This document shows, piece by piece, positions 46,609-55,418 of a stretch of 64,000 bases of DNA. This stretch comes from Lachnospiraceae bacterium (GTDB lineage: Bacteria > Bacillota > Clostridia > Lachnospirales > Lachnospiraceae). Made by a program: the position numbers and the translations under genes. The stretch's first letter is position 1. Each line of letters begins with the position of its first letter. Location of the stretch: assembly GCA_017619635.1 (NCBI GenBank), contig JAFZRZ010000010.1, positions 1 to 64,000 of the forward strand. The letters are read 5' to 3'. The notes beneath the pieces were generated by a model. It made no database searches, had not been told where the DNA came from, and was given only the letters and a program-made list of their open reading frames with translations.

Positions 46609-48105
46609 ATGATCACTAATGTTTTTCAGTATCTTGAGGCCAGTGCTGACAGATATCCCGATAAGATCGCATTTGCGGATTCTGAGAAGTCTGTTTCTTT
46701 TGGGGAATTGAGAGAAAAGGCATATGCAATAGCAGACAGCATATATGAAAAATGCGGTGAGATAAAAAATGAGCCTGTCGGGGTGTATATGTACAAGGGT
46801 GTCGACTGTCTCATCGCTTTTATGGGTATCGTATGCAGCGGAAATTTCTATTCACCGATCGACCGTCATTCCCCGAAGGCGCGTATAGACAGGATAGTTG
46901 ATACACTCTCACCCAAGGCCATACTGTGCAATGATGAGCCTTTTGAGGGTAAAGAGAGTATATGTATAGACATTAATAAGACTGAACGTTTTGATCGCGG
47001 ATACAGATACTATAACGATAACATCGATACAGATCCTCTGTACGTTCTTTTTACCTCGGGTTCAACAGGGCAGCCCAAGGGCGTAACGATCAGTCACAGG
47101 GGTGTCATCGATTATGCCGAATGGCTTTATGATACATTTGCATTTGATGAGACTACGGTATTTGGAAACCAGGCACCGTTTTATTTTGATAATTCGATAC
47201 TTGATATATATTCCACACTCAGGAATGCATCTACAACTTATATAATCCCTGAAAGATCTTTCACATTTCACAAAGATCTGTTCGCCTTTCTTAAGGATAA
47301 TAAGATCAATACGATATTCTGGGTGCCGTCTGCTCTGGTGTCTGTAGCTAACAGCGGCATACTGGACAGAGAGGAAGTGCCGAAACTTGATAAGATCCTC
47401 TTTTGCGGAGAGGTTATGCCAAACAAACAGTTGAATGTATGGAGAAGACATTACAAGGATGCGCTCTTTGCAAATCTTTACGGTCCGACTGAGATAACGG
47501 ATGTATGCACATATTTCATAGTCGACAGGGAGTTTGCGGATGATGAGCCACTGCCCATAGGCTTTGCATGTAAGAATACCGACATCATCGTGTTAAATGA
47601 CAAGGATGAGAAGGTCACAGCGCCAAAGGAGAAGGGCGAGTTATGTGTAAGAGGCACATGCCTTTCGATGGGATATTTCAAGGATTATGAGAAGACTGAT
47701 AAGGCTTTTGTGCAGAATCCTTTAAACAAGTTCTATCATGAGATGATTTACCGTACCGGCGATATAGTTGAATATAATGAACACGGCGAGCTTATGTATC
47801 TGTCAAGAAAGGATTTCCAGATAAAACATCAGGGACACAGGATCGAACTTGGTGAGATCGATACTGCCGGAGGGTCGATCGAGGGTGTGAACACCTGCTG
47901 TGCTCTGTATGACGATGTTAACAAACATATAGTGTTTTTCTATGTTTCGGATACAGATATAACGGACAAGGGCGTATACAGGGAATTGAAAAACAGGGTC
48001 CCTGGATATATGCTTCCGTCTAAGATCAACAGACTTGAAAAGATGCCGCTTAATATCAACGGTAAGATTGACAGAGTATATCTGAAAGAGCTGATGAAGG
48101 GGTAG
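46609..48105 (+). CDS. AMP-dependent ligase/adenylation enzyme, DltA-like
   Basis: A 498-residue member of the adenylate-forming family. Core motifs: LFTSGSTGQPKGV (A3), NLYGPTEI (A5), YRTGDIVEY (A7), IKHQGHRIELGEID (A8) and the catalytic lysine in INGKIDR (A10). It activates a carboxylic acid, probably an amino acid, with ATP and loads it onto the carrier protein encoded one base upstream. The overall form is closer to DltA and NRPS adenylation domains than to acyl-CoA synthetases. No dltB or dltD is present, so this is not the teichoic acid D-alanylation operon. Start ATG 46609 after AAGGGTGA. Confidence 0.88.
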   Translation: MITNVFQYLEASADRYPDKIAFADSEKSVSFGELREKAYAIADSIYEKCGEIKNEPVGVYMYKGVDCLIAFMGIVCSGNFYSPIDRHSPKARIDRIVDTLSPKAILCNDEPFEGKESICIDINKTERFDRGYRYYNDNIDTDPLYVLFTSGSTGQPKGVTISHRGVIDYAEWLYDTFAFDETTVFGNQAPFYFDNSILDIYSTLRNASTTYIIPERSFTFHKDLFAFLKDNKINTIFWVPSALVSVANSGILDREEVPKLDKILFCGEVMPNKQLNVWRRHYKDALFANLYGPTEITDVCTYFIVDREFADDEPLPIGFACKNTDIIVLNDKDEKVTAPKEKGELCVRGTCLSMGYFKDYEKTDKAFVQNPLNKFYHEMIYRTGDIVEYNEHGELMYLSRKDFQIKHQGHRIELGEIDTAGGSIEGVNTCCALYDDVNKHIVFFYVSDTDITDKGVYRELKNRVPGYMLPSKINRLEKMPLNINGKIDRVYLKELMKG

Positions 48106-48111
48106 TTTGAT

Positions 48112-49416
48112 ATGATTGACATGAGCGGTGCCGGAAAGAGAATGTATGAGTTTGCATCCCGTATCTTTCCGTATAACAGGAGTATAACCGGAGAGGGCGT
48201 AAGACAGACTCTTAAAGACATCTCCGATCACATATCGATATCGGACACCAAGCTTACGGTTTACGAAGTACCTTCCGGAACACAGGTGTTTGACTGGACC
48301 GTACCCAGGGAGTGGGCAATAAGAAAAGCATATATCGAGGATGAGAACGGTGAGCACGTTATAGACATGAAGGATACGAATCTTCATGTTCTGGGATATT
48401 CGACACCTGTTGACAGATGGGTTGATCTGGAGGAACTCAAAAAACATGTATATGTTGAGGAAGACCAGCCTGATCTGATACCGTATGTGACCTCATATTA
48501 TAAGGAGCGTTATGGCTTCTGCATGAGCAAGAATATGCTGGATTCGCTAAAACCCGGCAGATATCACATGTATATAGACAGTGAGCTGTTTGACGGAGTA
48601 TTAAATTATGCTGAGGCGATAATACCCGGAGATACGGATGAAGAGATAATGTTTTCCACATATTTCTGCCATCCCTCGATGGCTGATAATGAGTGTTCGG
48701 GTCCTTCGCTGGCAGCGGAACTGATAAATACGATAGCGGCCATGCCCAAAAGAAAATACACGTACAGATTTGTGTTTGTCCCTGAAACCATAGGCTCCAT
48801 CACTTATTTGAGTCAGGGCGATCATGTTGAGTATCTTAAGAAGCATCTTAAAGCGGGATTTGTACTATCCTGCGTTGGTGATGACAATCATTATTCGATG
48901 ATACATACAAGGTATTCCGATACACTGGCAGACAGAGTTCTTTTAAACGTGCTTAAGTACAAAGAGAATTTCATTGAGTATGATTTTAAAAAGAGGGGTT
49001 CTGATGAGAGACAGTACAATGCACCGGGAGTCGATCTTCCCGTTGTATGTTTCTGCAGATCCAAGTTTGGAGAGTTCCCGGAGTATCATACATCTGCTGA
49101 CGATATGTCCTTTGTGTCACCCGAAGGTTTCCAGGGAGCCTTTGACACAATGATGGAAGTTGTGAATATCCTGGAAAAGAATGCGCGTTACAGGATGAAG
49201 GTCTTGTGCGAACCCCAGCTGGGCAAAAGGGGGCTGTACTCTGATATAAGCAGAAAAGGGATATATGATACGATACTGATCCAGCGTGATGTTATATCAT
49301 ACTGCGACGGAAAGAACGATCTTTTGGATCTTAGCGAACGCATAGGTGTAGATGTGCCTGAGATAATAGAGATAATCGACAGGCTGAAAGAACACGATCT
49401 GGTCGAAGAAGTATAA
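48112..49416 (+). CDS. DUF4910 metallopeptidase-like protein
   Basis: A 434-residue soluble protein of the DUF4910 family, with a zinc-peptidase core related to M28 aminopeptidases and a C-terminal winged-helix-like tail (YCDGKNDLLDLSERIG and on). Probable metal ligands are visible in order: His and Asp in CHPSMADNECSG, Glu in VPETIGS and His in EYHTSADDM. Such proteins occur in polysaccharide loci together with carrier proteins and AMP ligases. The reaction is not known to me; trimming or hydrolysing an aminoacyl or peptidyl intermediate is a guess. Confidence 0.8.
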   Translation: MIDMSGAGKRMYEFASRIFPYNRSITGEGVRQTLKDISDHISISDTKLTVYEVPSGTQVFDWTVPREWAIRKAYIEDENGEHVIDMKDTNLHVLGYSTPVDRWVDLEELKKHVYVEEDQPDLIPYVTSYYKERYGFCMSKNMLDSLKPGRYHMYIDSELFDGVLNYAEAIIPGDTDEEIMFSTYFCHPSMADNECSGPSLAAELINTIAAMPKRKYTYRFVFVPETIGSITYLSQGDHVEYLKKHLKAGFVLSCVGDDNHYSMIHTRYSDTLADRVLLNVLKYKENFIEYDFKKRGSDERQYNAPGVDLPVVCFCRSKFGEFPEYHTSADDMSFVSPEGFQGAFDTMMEVVNILEKNARYRMKVLCEPQLGKRGLYSDISRKGIYDTILIQRDVISYCDGKNDLLDLSERIGVDVPEIIEIIDRLKEHDLVEEV

Positions 49417-49443
49417 GATTTTATCGGAAGCATAAACGAAGAT

Positions 49444-50499
49444 ATGGATAAAGAAAAAAGAAACCTAAAACTCAGCATAATAGTACCCGTTTATAACATG
49501 GCATCAGATAACAAGCTGACATATTGCCTTGATTCTCTTGTTGCTCAGAATCTGAGCGATTATGAGATCATTGCTGTTGATGATGCATCCACTGATTCTT
49601 CGTTTGAGATAATGAAGGATTATCAGGACAGATATCCTGATATATTCAAAGCGATACACAGTGATGTGAATAAGCATCAGGGCGGAGCGAAGAATATCGG
49701 GATAAAGCAGGCTAAGGGTGAGTGGATCGGATTCATTGATGCGGATGACTGGATTGATCCAAACATGTATAAAAAGCTGATAGAAAAAGCTGAAGAGACT
49801 GGTGCTGAAGTGGTCGGATGCGACTATGTACTTGTTAATGAGCACACATATGAAGTTAACGGACCGGTGGAAGCCAACAGCAGGGATGATCAGGTGGGTG
49901 TTCTTGACCATGACAAAAAGTGCAGCCTCATTTTGGATGGCGGCAGTCTGTGTGTGAAGATCTTTAAGAGACAGGCCATACTGGATAACAGCCTCTGGTT
50001 TCCTGAGGATATCTTTTATGAAGACAATGCCATGAGTGACGGATATCTTTTGACGGCTGCAAGGTTCGAGTACATAAAAGAGCCGCTGTATTATTATTAT
50101 CAGCATGATACTTCGACTGTGCATTCCTTCTCTGAGAGAAGATGCGAGGACAGGATGGTTTCAGGCAGGATAATGATCGATGAGGCCAAAAGACTGGGAT
50201 TTTACGATGAGTTTTTGACTGAACTTGAATTTAAGTTTACACAGCTTTTTTATATCAACACGCTGTTTACGTATATGCCGTGTGTGAAGCCTGCGAGGAT
50301 CGGATTTGTAAAGAATCTGAGTAAAGAGATGCATGAGTGTTTTCCGGATTTCCAGGATAATGCCTACTATCAAAAAAGAGTGAACGCTGAAGAGAAAAAA
50401 CTGATCTCAATGGCGCAGAGATCGACACTTTTGTTTTATGTGTATTACAGACTGCTCTGGGGATACAGGAATCTTAAAAAGCGGTCAAAAAACAAATAA
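49444..50499 (+). CDS. Family 2 glycosyltransferase
   Basis: A 351-residue GT-A fold transferase. The N-terminus reads LSIIVPVYNMA, the nucleotide-binding region VDDASTDSSFEIM and the metal DxD-type motif is IDADDWID. A basic C-terminal tail (RNLKKRSKNK) probably touches the membrane; there is no clear membrane span. Sugar donor and acceptor are unknown. Fifth gene of the surface-glycan operon. Confidence 0.9.
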   Translation: MDKEKRNLKLSIIVPVYNMASDNKLTYCLDSLVAQNLSDYEIIAVDDASTDSSFEIMKDYQDRYPDIFKAIHSDVNKHQGGAKNIGIKQAKGEWIGFIDADDWIDPNMYKKLIEKAEETGAEVVGCDYVLVNEHTYEVNGPVEANSRDDQVGVLDHDKKCSLILDGGSLCVKIFKRQAILDNSLWFPEDIFYEDNAMSDGYLLTAARFEYIKEPLYYYYQHDTSTVHSFSERRCEDRMVSGRIMIDEAKRLGFYDEFLTELEFKFTQLFYINTLFTYMPCVKPARIGFVKNLSKEMHECFPDFQDNAYYQKRVNAEEKKLISMAQRSTLLFYVYYRLLWGYRNLKKRSKNK

Positions 50500-50534
50500 A
50501 CGGAAAGAGAAAGTTGTAAGGCGGTGAGAAACAC

Positions 50535-51605
50535 ATGAAGGACAGGATATATGTGTGTCACACATTTTATCACGTGTATATCACGGTGATAAAGGAACTT
50601 AATCTGCCGATCAAAGACAGAAACAAAGCAACTCTTTTGCTGAGCACGATGTCAAATGATTTCGGTTCCATGAAAGAAAGAGCGGAAAAATGCGGACTGT
50701 TTGAAGCAGTATACATGTTTGATGAGATAAAGGATACCCGGTTGCCCGATGTGATGGCAGATCACAAGGATAACGGAAATATCATCCTGAATCTGTATCA
50801 CAGGATAAAATACACCAGAAAACTCGGAAAAGCTCAGGAAGCTAATGTCCCTGTGGATTTTAAACAGTATAAGGATATATATGTGTTCTGTGATTCCGAT
50901 CCGATAGGGTATTATCTGAACTATAAGCATATATACTATCATGCGATCGAGGACGGACTTGATACTGTAGTTTATTGTGATGATGCAAGATTCGGAAACA
51001 GGGGACATTTTAAGATAAAGGCATTTATGGCAAAACACGGTCTTATCTTTATCGAAAACGGTTATTCAAAGTACTGTATCGATATGGAAGTGAATGATGT
51101 CTCTGCCATAAAGTACAAAAATGACGCATATATAGAAGTGCCACGCAAAAAACTCATAGAGAATGTGTCAAAAGAAGATATTCATTTACTCATCGAACTT
51201 TTCATGGATGATCCGCAAAGCCTTATCAGACAGATGAAAGAGGCTCCGGTAGATAAAAAGAAGGTCATGATCCTGTCAGATCCGGTATGTGACCTTGAAA
51301 CGCGTAAACACATTATGCGTGATATAATAGAAAAGTATGGAAAAAACGCCACTGTATTTATAAAACCCCATCCAAGGGATGCTCTGGATTACACTACAGA
51401 AGACTTTTCTGACTGTATCGTGATAAAGGGTCGTTTTCCCATGGAGATGATGAATTATCTTGATGAGTTCCATATGGATACCGTGGTATCGATACTTACA
51501 GTGGTGGATGAGATAGAGTTTGCCGATGAGAGGATCAAACTCGGAAATGATTTCATGGATATCTATGAGGATCCGAAGCTTCATAGGCAGAACGAACAGA
51601 TTTGA
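50535..51605 (+). CDS. GT52/polysialyltransferase-like glycosyltransferase
   Basis: A 356-residue GT-B-like protein. Two bacterial sialyltransferase signatures are visible: the E-D-G motif at 139-141 (YHAIEDGLD) and the HP motif at 277-280 (IKPHPRD). These are shared by GT52, GT38 and related families, whose donors are CMP-linked nonulosonic acids or other sugars. No CMP-sugar synthesis genes (neuA, neuB, pse or leg genes) are in the window, so the donor cannot be stated. The N-terminus YVCHTFYHVYITV is typical of this group. Confidence 0.72.
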   Translation: MKDRIYVCHTFYHVYITVIKELNLPIKDRNKATLLLSTMSNDFGSMKERAEKCGLFEAVYMFDEIKDTRLPDVMADHKDNGNIILNLYHRIKYTRKLGKAQEANVPVDFKQYKDIYVFCDSDPIGYYLNYKHIYYHAIEDGLDTVVYCDDARFGNRGHFKIKAFMAKHGLIFIENGYSKYCIDMEVNDVSAIKYKNDAYIEVPRKKLIENVSKEDIHLLIELFMDDPQSLIRQMKEAPVDKKKVMILSDPVCDLETRKHIMRDIIEKYGKNATVFIKPHPRDALDYTTEDFSDCIVIKGRFPMEMMNYLDEFHMDTVVSILTVVDEIEFADERIKLGNDFMDIYEDPKLHRQNEQI

Positions 51606-51623
51606 AAAAGTTGCAGGTAACTA

Positions 51624-52721
51624 ATGAGTAATCCGGATGTTCAGACCAACAAAATAAAGTTAAGACAGTCTAATTTTGAACTGCTCAGGATCGTATCCAT
51701 GTGTATGATCATAGCCATGCATTACATGACCAAGGGCATGCGAATACCGAAATTGTCTGTTGATCACAGTCTGCATAACATATTCTTCTGGGTGATATAT
51801 GCATTCTGTCTTTCTTCGGTCAATGCGTATGTCTTCATCAGCGGTTATTTTTCGATAGATTCTAAATGGAATATCGGAAAACTCATCAGACTGTGGGCTG
51901 AGGTTTTGGTCTATTCCATTTGTGTTCCGCTTGTCATGTCAGCATTCGGAATATTTGATCTTGCAGGTAAGGACCTGTCGGTAAAACAGCAGATATTCTT
52001 ACCGGTGAGTTATGAGCATTACTGGTTTGCGACAGCATATATAATGCTCTTTATCGTATCTCCGATCCTTAATGCCGCGATCCAAAAACTTGATAAAAAG
52101 GTTTTTAAGATGGTGCTTATAACACTTGTTGCGGTATTTTGCGGATTCAAATCCGTAAATCCTTACCTTATCCCCTGGGATAAATACGGAAATGACGTTA
52201 TGTGGTTCATAGCGTTATATGTTACTGCGGGATATATAAGACTGTATGGCGTACCGTTTATCAAGACCAAAGATCCAAAGAAGATAAAAACTTACGGGTT
52301 TGCAGCTTATGTGATCTTCAGTCTGGCTACGTTCATGATAGCTTTTGCGTATTCGTTCATCGTTATGAATACCGGCAAGCTGGAGTACAGCATGGACATG
52401 ACATACTGCTATAACTATATAACCATATATATAGCCAGCATCGGGCTCTTCGTGGCATTCGCAAATATGGATACCAAAGGAAGAGATTTGTTAAACAGGA
52501 TAGCGGCATGCACATTCGGGGTATATCTTTTGCATGATAACATTGCGTTAAGAGAACTGTGGCAGAAGGTATTGGGTATAGAATGTGCAGCTGGAAAATG
52601 GTGGCAGATCTTTCACATGCTGGTCTGCATAGTTATCGTGTTTGTTATAGGAGTATTGATCGATTGTATCAGGAACGGGATTTTTAAGGCTTTTAACAAA
52701 CCTGTTAAAAAGGACCGCTGA
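51624..52721 (+). CDS. Acyltransferase 3 family membrane protein
   Basis: A 365-residue integral membrane O-acyltransferase with about ten spans. The N-terminal signature SNFELLRIVSMCMIIAMHYMT contains the conserved arginine and the His of the family active site. Members of this family add acetyl or succinyl groups to surface polysaccharides, such as O-antigen or exopolysaccharide. It is the last gene of the glycan operon, 18 bases after the GT52-like gene. Confidence 0.88.
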   Translation: MSNPDVQTNKIKLRQSNFELLRIVSMCMIIAMHYMTKGMRIPKLSVDHSLHNIFFWVIYAFCLSSVNAYVFISGYFSIDSKWNIGKLIRLWAEVLVYSICVPLVMSAFGIFDLAGKDLSVKQQIFLPVSYEHYWFATAYIMLFIVSPILNAAIQKLDKKVFKMVLITLVAVFCGFKSVNPYLIPWDKYGNDVMWFIALYVTAGYIRLYGVPFIKTKDPKKIKTYGFAAYVIFSLATFMIAFAYSFIVMNTGKLEYSMDMTYCYNYITIYIASIGLFVAFANMDTKGRDLLNRIAACTFGVYLLHDNIALRELWQKVLGIECAAGKWWQIFHMLVCIVIVFVIGVLIDCIRNGIFKAFNKPVKKDR

Positions 52722-52744
52722 TATATGGTATGATGTAAGAGAGT

Positions 52745-53794
52745 ATGAATACTGAGATCATTCATATAGATGAAGAGAATATAGATACAGGCCTGATTGA
52801 AAAAGCCGGAGATATCATTAAACGTGGAGGTCTTGTCGCATTTCCCACAGAGACTGTATATGGACTTGGAGGGGATGCCCTAAATCCCGATTCCAGCAGA
52901 AAGATATATTCGGCAAAGGGAAGACCGAGCGATAATCCGCTGATTGTGCATATAGCGGATCTAAAGGACATGGACTTAATAGTCAGAGAGGTCAGTAAAG
53001 AGGCAAAGATTTTGGCAGACAGATTCTGGCCGGGTCCCCTTACCATGATACTTAAAAAATCTGACAGGGTTCCTTATGAGACAACAGGCGGACTTGATAC
53101 TGTGGCGATACGTATGCCTGTTCATAAGACGGCAGCTGCATTTATAAAGGCAAGCGGCGGATATGTGGCGGCTCCAAGTGCAAATCTTTCGGGAAAACCC
53201 AGCCCGACAGCCGCAAAGTATGTCATTCAGGATATGGATGGCAGGATAGATATGATCATTGACGGATCCGATGCAGGCATTGGACTGGAATCGACGATCG
53301 TTGATCTTTCCGGTGATACACCTGTGCTGTTAAGACCGGGATATATAACTATCGAGCAGTTAAGAGAAGCACTCGGTACTGTTGATATAGATAAGACGAT
53401 CCTCGACGGGGACTGTAAGGAAAGACCGAAGGCTCCCGGCATGAAATATAAGCATTATGCTCCAAAGGGTGATCTTAAGATAGTTTCCGGCACACAGGAG
53501 AATGTTATAGATAAGATCAACTCTCTTACCACAGAGGCTGAAACACAGGGCAAAAACACCTGTGTCATAGCGACAGAGGAAACATGTAAGAGTTATAAAT
53601 GTGCACATGTAAAGAGTATCGGCAGCAGGCATGATGAAGAGACCATAGCACACAGACTCTATACGATACTCAGGGAGTGTGATGACGAGGATATGGAGGT
53701 CATCTATTCCGAGAGTTTTGATACGAGCGGAATGGGACAGGCAATAATGAACCGACTGCTTAAGGCAGCAGGTCATCAGATAATAGAAGTTTGA
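52745..53794 (+). CDS. L-threonylcarbamoyladenylate synthase (Sua5)
   Basis: Makes the threonylcarbamoyl-AMP used for t6A modification of tRNAs that read ANN codons. The 349 residues have the YrdC domain (GGLVAFPTETVYGLGGDA, KGRPSDNPLIVH, SANLSGKPSPT) plus a C-terminal Sua5 domain from about residue 235. This long form corresponds to YwlC of Bacillus. It starts the conserved run Sua5, rpiB, upp, then atp genes. Confidence 0.94.
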   Translation: MNTEIIHIDEENIDTGLIEKAGDIIKRGGLVAFPTETVYGLGGDALNPDSSRKIYSAKGRPSDNPLIVHIADLKDMDLIVREVSKEAKILADRFWPGPLTMILKKSDRVPYETTGGLDTVAIRMPVHKTAAAFIKASGGYVAAPSANLSGKPSPTAAKYVIQDMDGRIDMIIDGSDAGIGLESTIVDLSGDTPVLLRPGYITIEQLREALGTVDIDKTILDGDCKERPKAPGMKYKHYAPKGDLKIVSGTQENVIDKINSLTTEAETQGKNTCVIATEETCKSYKCAHVKSIGSRHDEETIAHRLYTILRECDDEDMEVIYSESFDTSGMGQAIMNRLLKAAGHQIIEV

Positions 53795-53807
53795 TTGGAG
53801 GTTAGAT

Positions 53808-54239
53808 ATGATAGCGATTGGAAGCGATCACGGCGGATATGATCTAAAAATGTCCGTTATCAAACATTTGGAGGAGAGAGGTATAGACTGCAAGGATTAT
53901 GGATGCTACGATAAGAGCTCATGTGATTATCCGGTGTTCGGTCATGCGGTTGCAGAGGCAGTGGCAGACGGAAGCTGTGAAAAAGGCATAGTTATCTGTA
54001 CGACCGGTATAGGAATATCAATAACTGCAAACAAGACAAAGGGTATAAGATGTGCTCTTTGCAGTGAACCGCTGTCAGCCAAGATGACAAGACTTCATAA
54101 CAATGCAAATGTTCTTGCGATGGGAGCAGCTCTCATAGGTCCCATGCTTGCAAATGAGATAGTGGATGTATTTCTCGATACGGAGTTTTCCGGAGAAGAA
54201 AGACACCAGAGAAGAATAGATCTTATAGAAAACGCATAA
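53808..54239 (+). CDS. rpiB: Ribose-5-phosphate isomerase B
   Basis: A 143-residue RpiB/LacAB-type isomerase interconverting ribose-5-phosphate and ribulose-5-phosphate. The start [13 protein letters not shown] and the active-site segment [15 protein letters not shown], with the catalytic cysteine, are clear. It supplies ribose for the nucleotide salvage genes that follow. Related names (allose-6-phosphate isomerase) are less likely in this context. Confidence 0.92.
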   Translation: MIAIGSDHGGYDLKMSVIKHLEERGIDCKDYGCYDKSSCDYPVFGHAVAEAVADGSCEKGIVICTTGIGISITANKTKGIRCALCSEPLSAKMTRLHNNANVLAMGAALIGPMLANEIVDVFLDTEFSGEERHQRRIDLIENA

Positions 54240-54259
54240 CAAAAAGGAGGGGTATAACA

Positions 54260-54889
54260 ATGGCAAAATTAGTAATCATGGATCATCCGCTCATTCAGCA
54301 CAAGATTGGATATATCAGAAGGCTGGATACAGGCACAAAGGATTTCAGACAGACTATATCTGAGATCGCAATGCTTATCTGCTATGAGGCAACAAGAGAC
54401 CTCGAACTCGAGGAGGTTGAGATCGAGACACCCATATGCAAGACCACAGTAAAGGAACTCAAGGGCAAGAAGATGGCAATAGTACCGATCTTAAGAGCTG
54501 GTCTGGGTATGGTTGACGGTATGCTTTCTCTGATCCCTGCAGCAAAGATCGGACATATCGGTCTTTACAGAGATCCCGAGACACATCTTCCGATAGAGTA
54601 TTACTGTAAGCTTCCGGCTGACTGTAATGAGAGAGAAGTATTTGTTGTAGATCCCATGCTGGCTACAGGCGGATCTGCTGCTGCAGCTATCCAGATGCTT
54701 AAGGACAAGGGCTGCAAGAAGATACACTTTATGTGCATAATCGCTGCACCCGAAGGAATAGAAGCAATGCAGAAGGCACATCCGGACGTTGACATCTATG
54801 TCGGAGCAAAGGATGAGAAACTCAATTCCAATGCATATATAGTTCCCGGACTTGGAGATGCAGGTGACAGGATTTTCGGTACAAAGTAA
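54260..54889 (+). CDS. upp: Uracil phosphoribosyltransferase
   Basis: A 209-residue salvage enzyme that makes UMP from uracil and PRPP. The PRPP loop reads [11 protein letters not shown], the N-terminus [12 protein letters not shown] is typical, and the uracil-binding end [12 protein letters not shown] is intact. It follows rpiB after 20 bases with a strong AAAGGAGG. Confidence 0.97.
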   Translation: MAKLVIMDHPLIQHKIGYIRRLDTGTKDFRQTISEIAMLICYEATRDLELEEVEIETPICKTTVKELKGKKMAIVPILRAGLGMVDGMLSLIPAAKIGHIGLYRDPETHLPIEYYCKLPADCNEREVFVVDPMLATGGSAAAAIQMLKDKGCKKIHFMCIIAAPEGIEAMQKAHPDVDIYVGAKDEKLNSNAYIVPGLGDAGDRIFGTK

Positions 54890-54898
54890 AGGTGATCT

Positions 54899-55384
54899 AT
54901 GAAAAGAACAGACTATATCAAGTGGGATGAGTACTTCATGGGAGTATCCAAGCTTGCGGGCATGCGTTCCAAGGACCCCAATACACAGGTCGGAGCATGC
55001 ATAGTCAGTGAGGATAACAAGATACTTTCCATGGGTTATAACGGATTCCCTAACGGATGCTCCGATGAGGAATTTCCGTGGGAAAGAGACGGCGATGTGC
55101 TTGAGACCAAGTACGCATATGTTACGCACAGTGAGCTTAATGCGATCCTTAATTACAGAGGAGGTAACGGCTCTCTTCAGGGTGCAAAACTGTATGTATC
55201 TCTTTTCCCCTGTAATGAGTGTGCAAAGGCTATAATCCAGAGCGGCATAAAGACAGTAATTTATGACAGCGATAAATATGCGGGAACTCCGGGAAACATA
55301 GCCTCAAAAAGGATGTTTGATGCTGCGGGCGTGAAATATGTTAAATATGAGCACAGCGGCAGAACACTGACCATAGATGTCTGA
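54899..55384 (+). CDS. dCMP deaminase (ComEB-like)
   Basis: A 161-residue zinc deaminase. Zinc ligands and the catalytic glutamate appear in THSELNAI and SLFPCNECAK. Converts dCMP to dUMP for thymidylate synthesis. Placed nine bases after upp, consistent with a pyrimidine salvage operon. In Bacillus the homologue is comEB of the competence locus; no competence gene is adjacent here. Confidence 0.9.
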   Translation: MKRTDYIKWDEYFMGVSKLAGMRSKDPNTQVGACIVSEDNKILSMGYNGFPNGCSDEEFPWERDGDVLETKYAYVTHSELNAILNYRGGNGSLQGAKLYVSLFPCNECAKAIIQSGIKTVIYDSDKYAGTPGNIASKRMFDAAGVKYVKYEHSGRTLTIDV

Positions 55385-55418
55385 AGACAGGTAATAAGTC
55401 AAAGGAAATCATATATTG

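Noticed and set aside
46377..48105. dlt operon for D-alanylation of teichoic acids
   Set aside because: The carrier and ligase resemble DltC and DltA, but dltB and dltD are missing and the order and neighbours differ.
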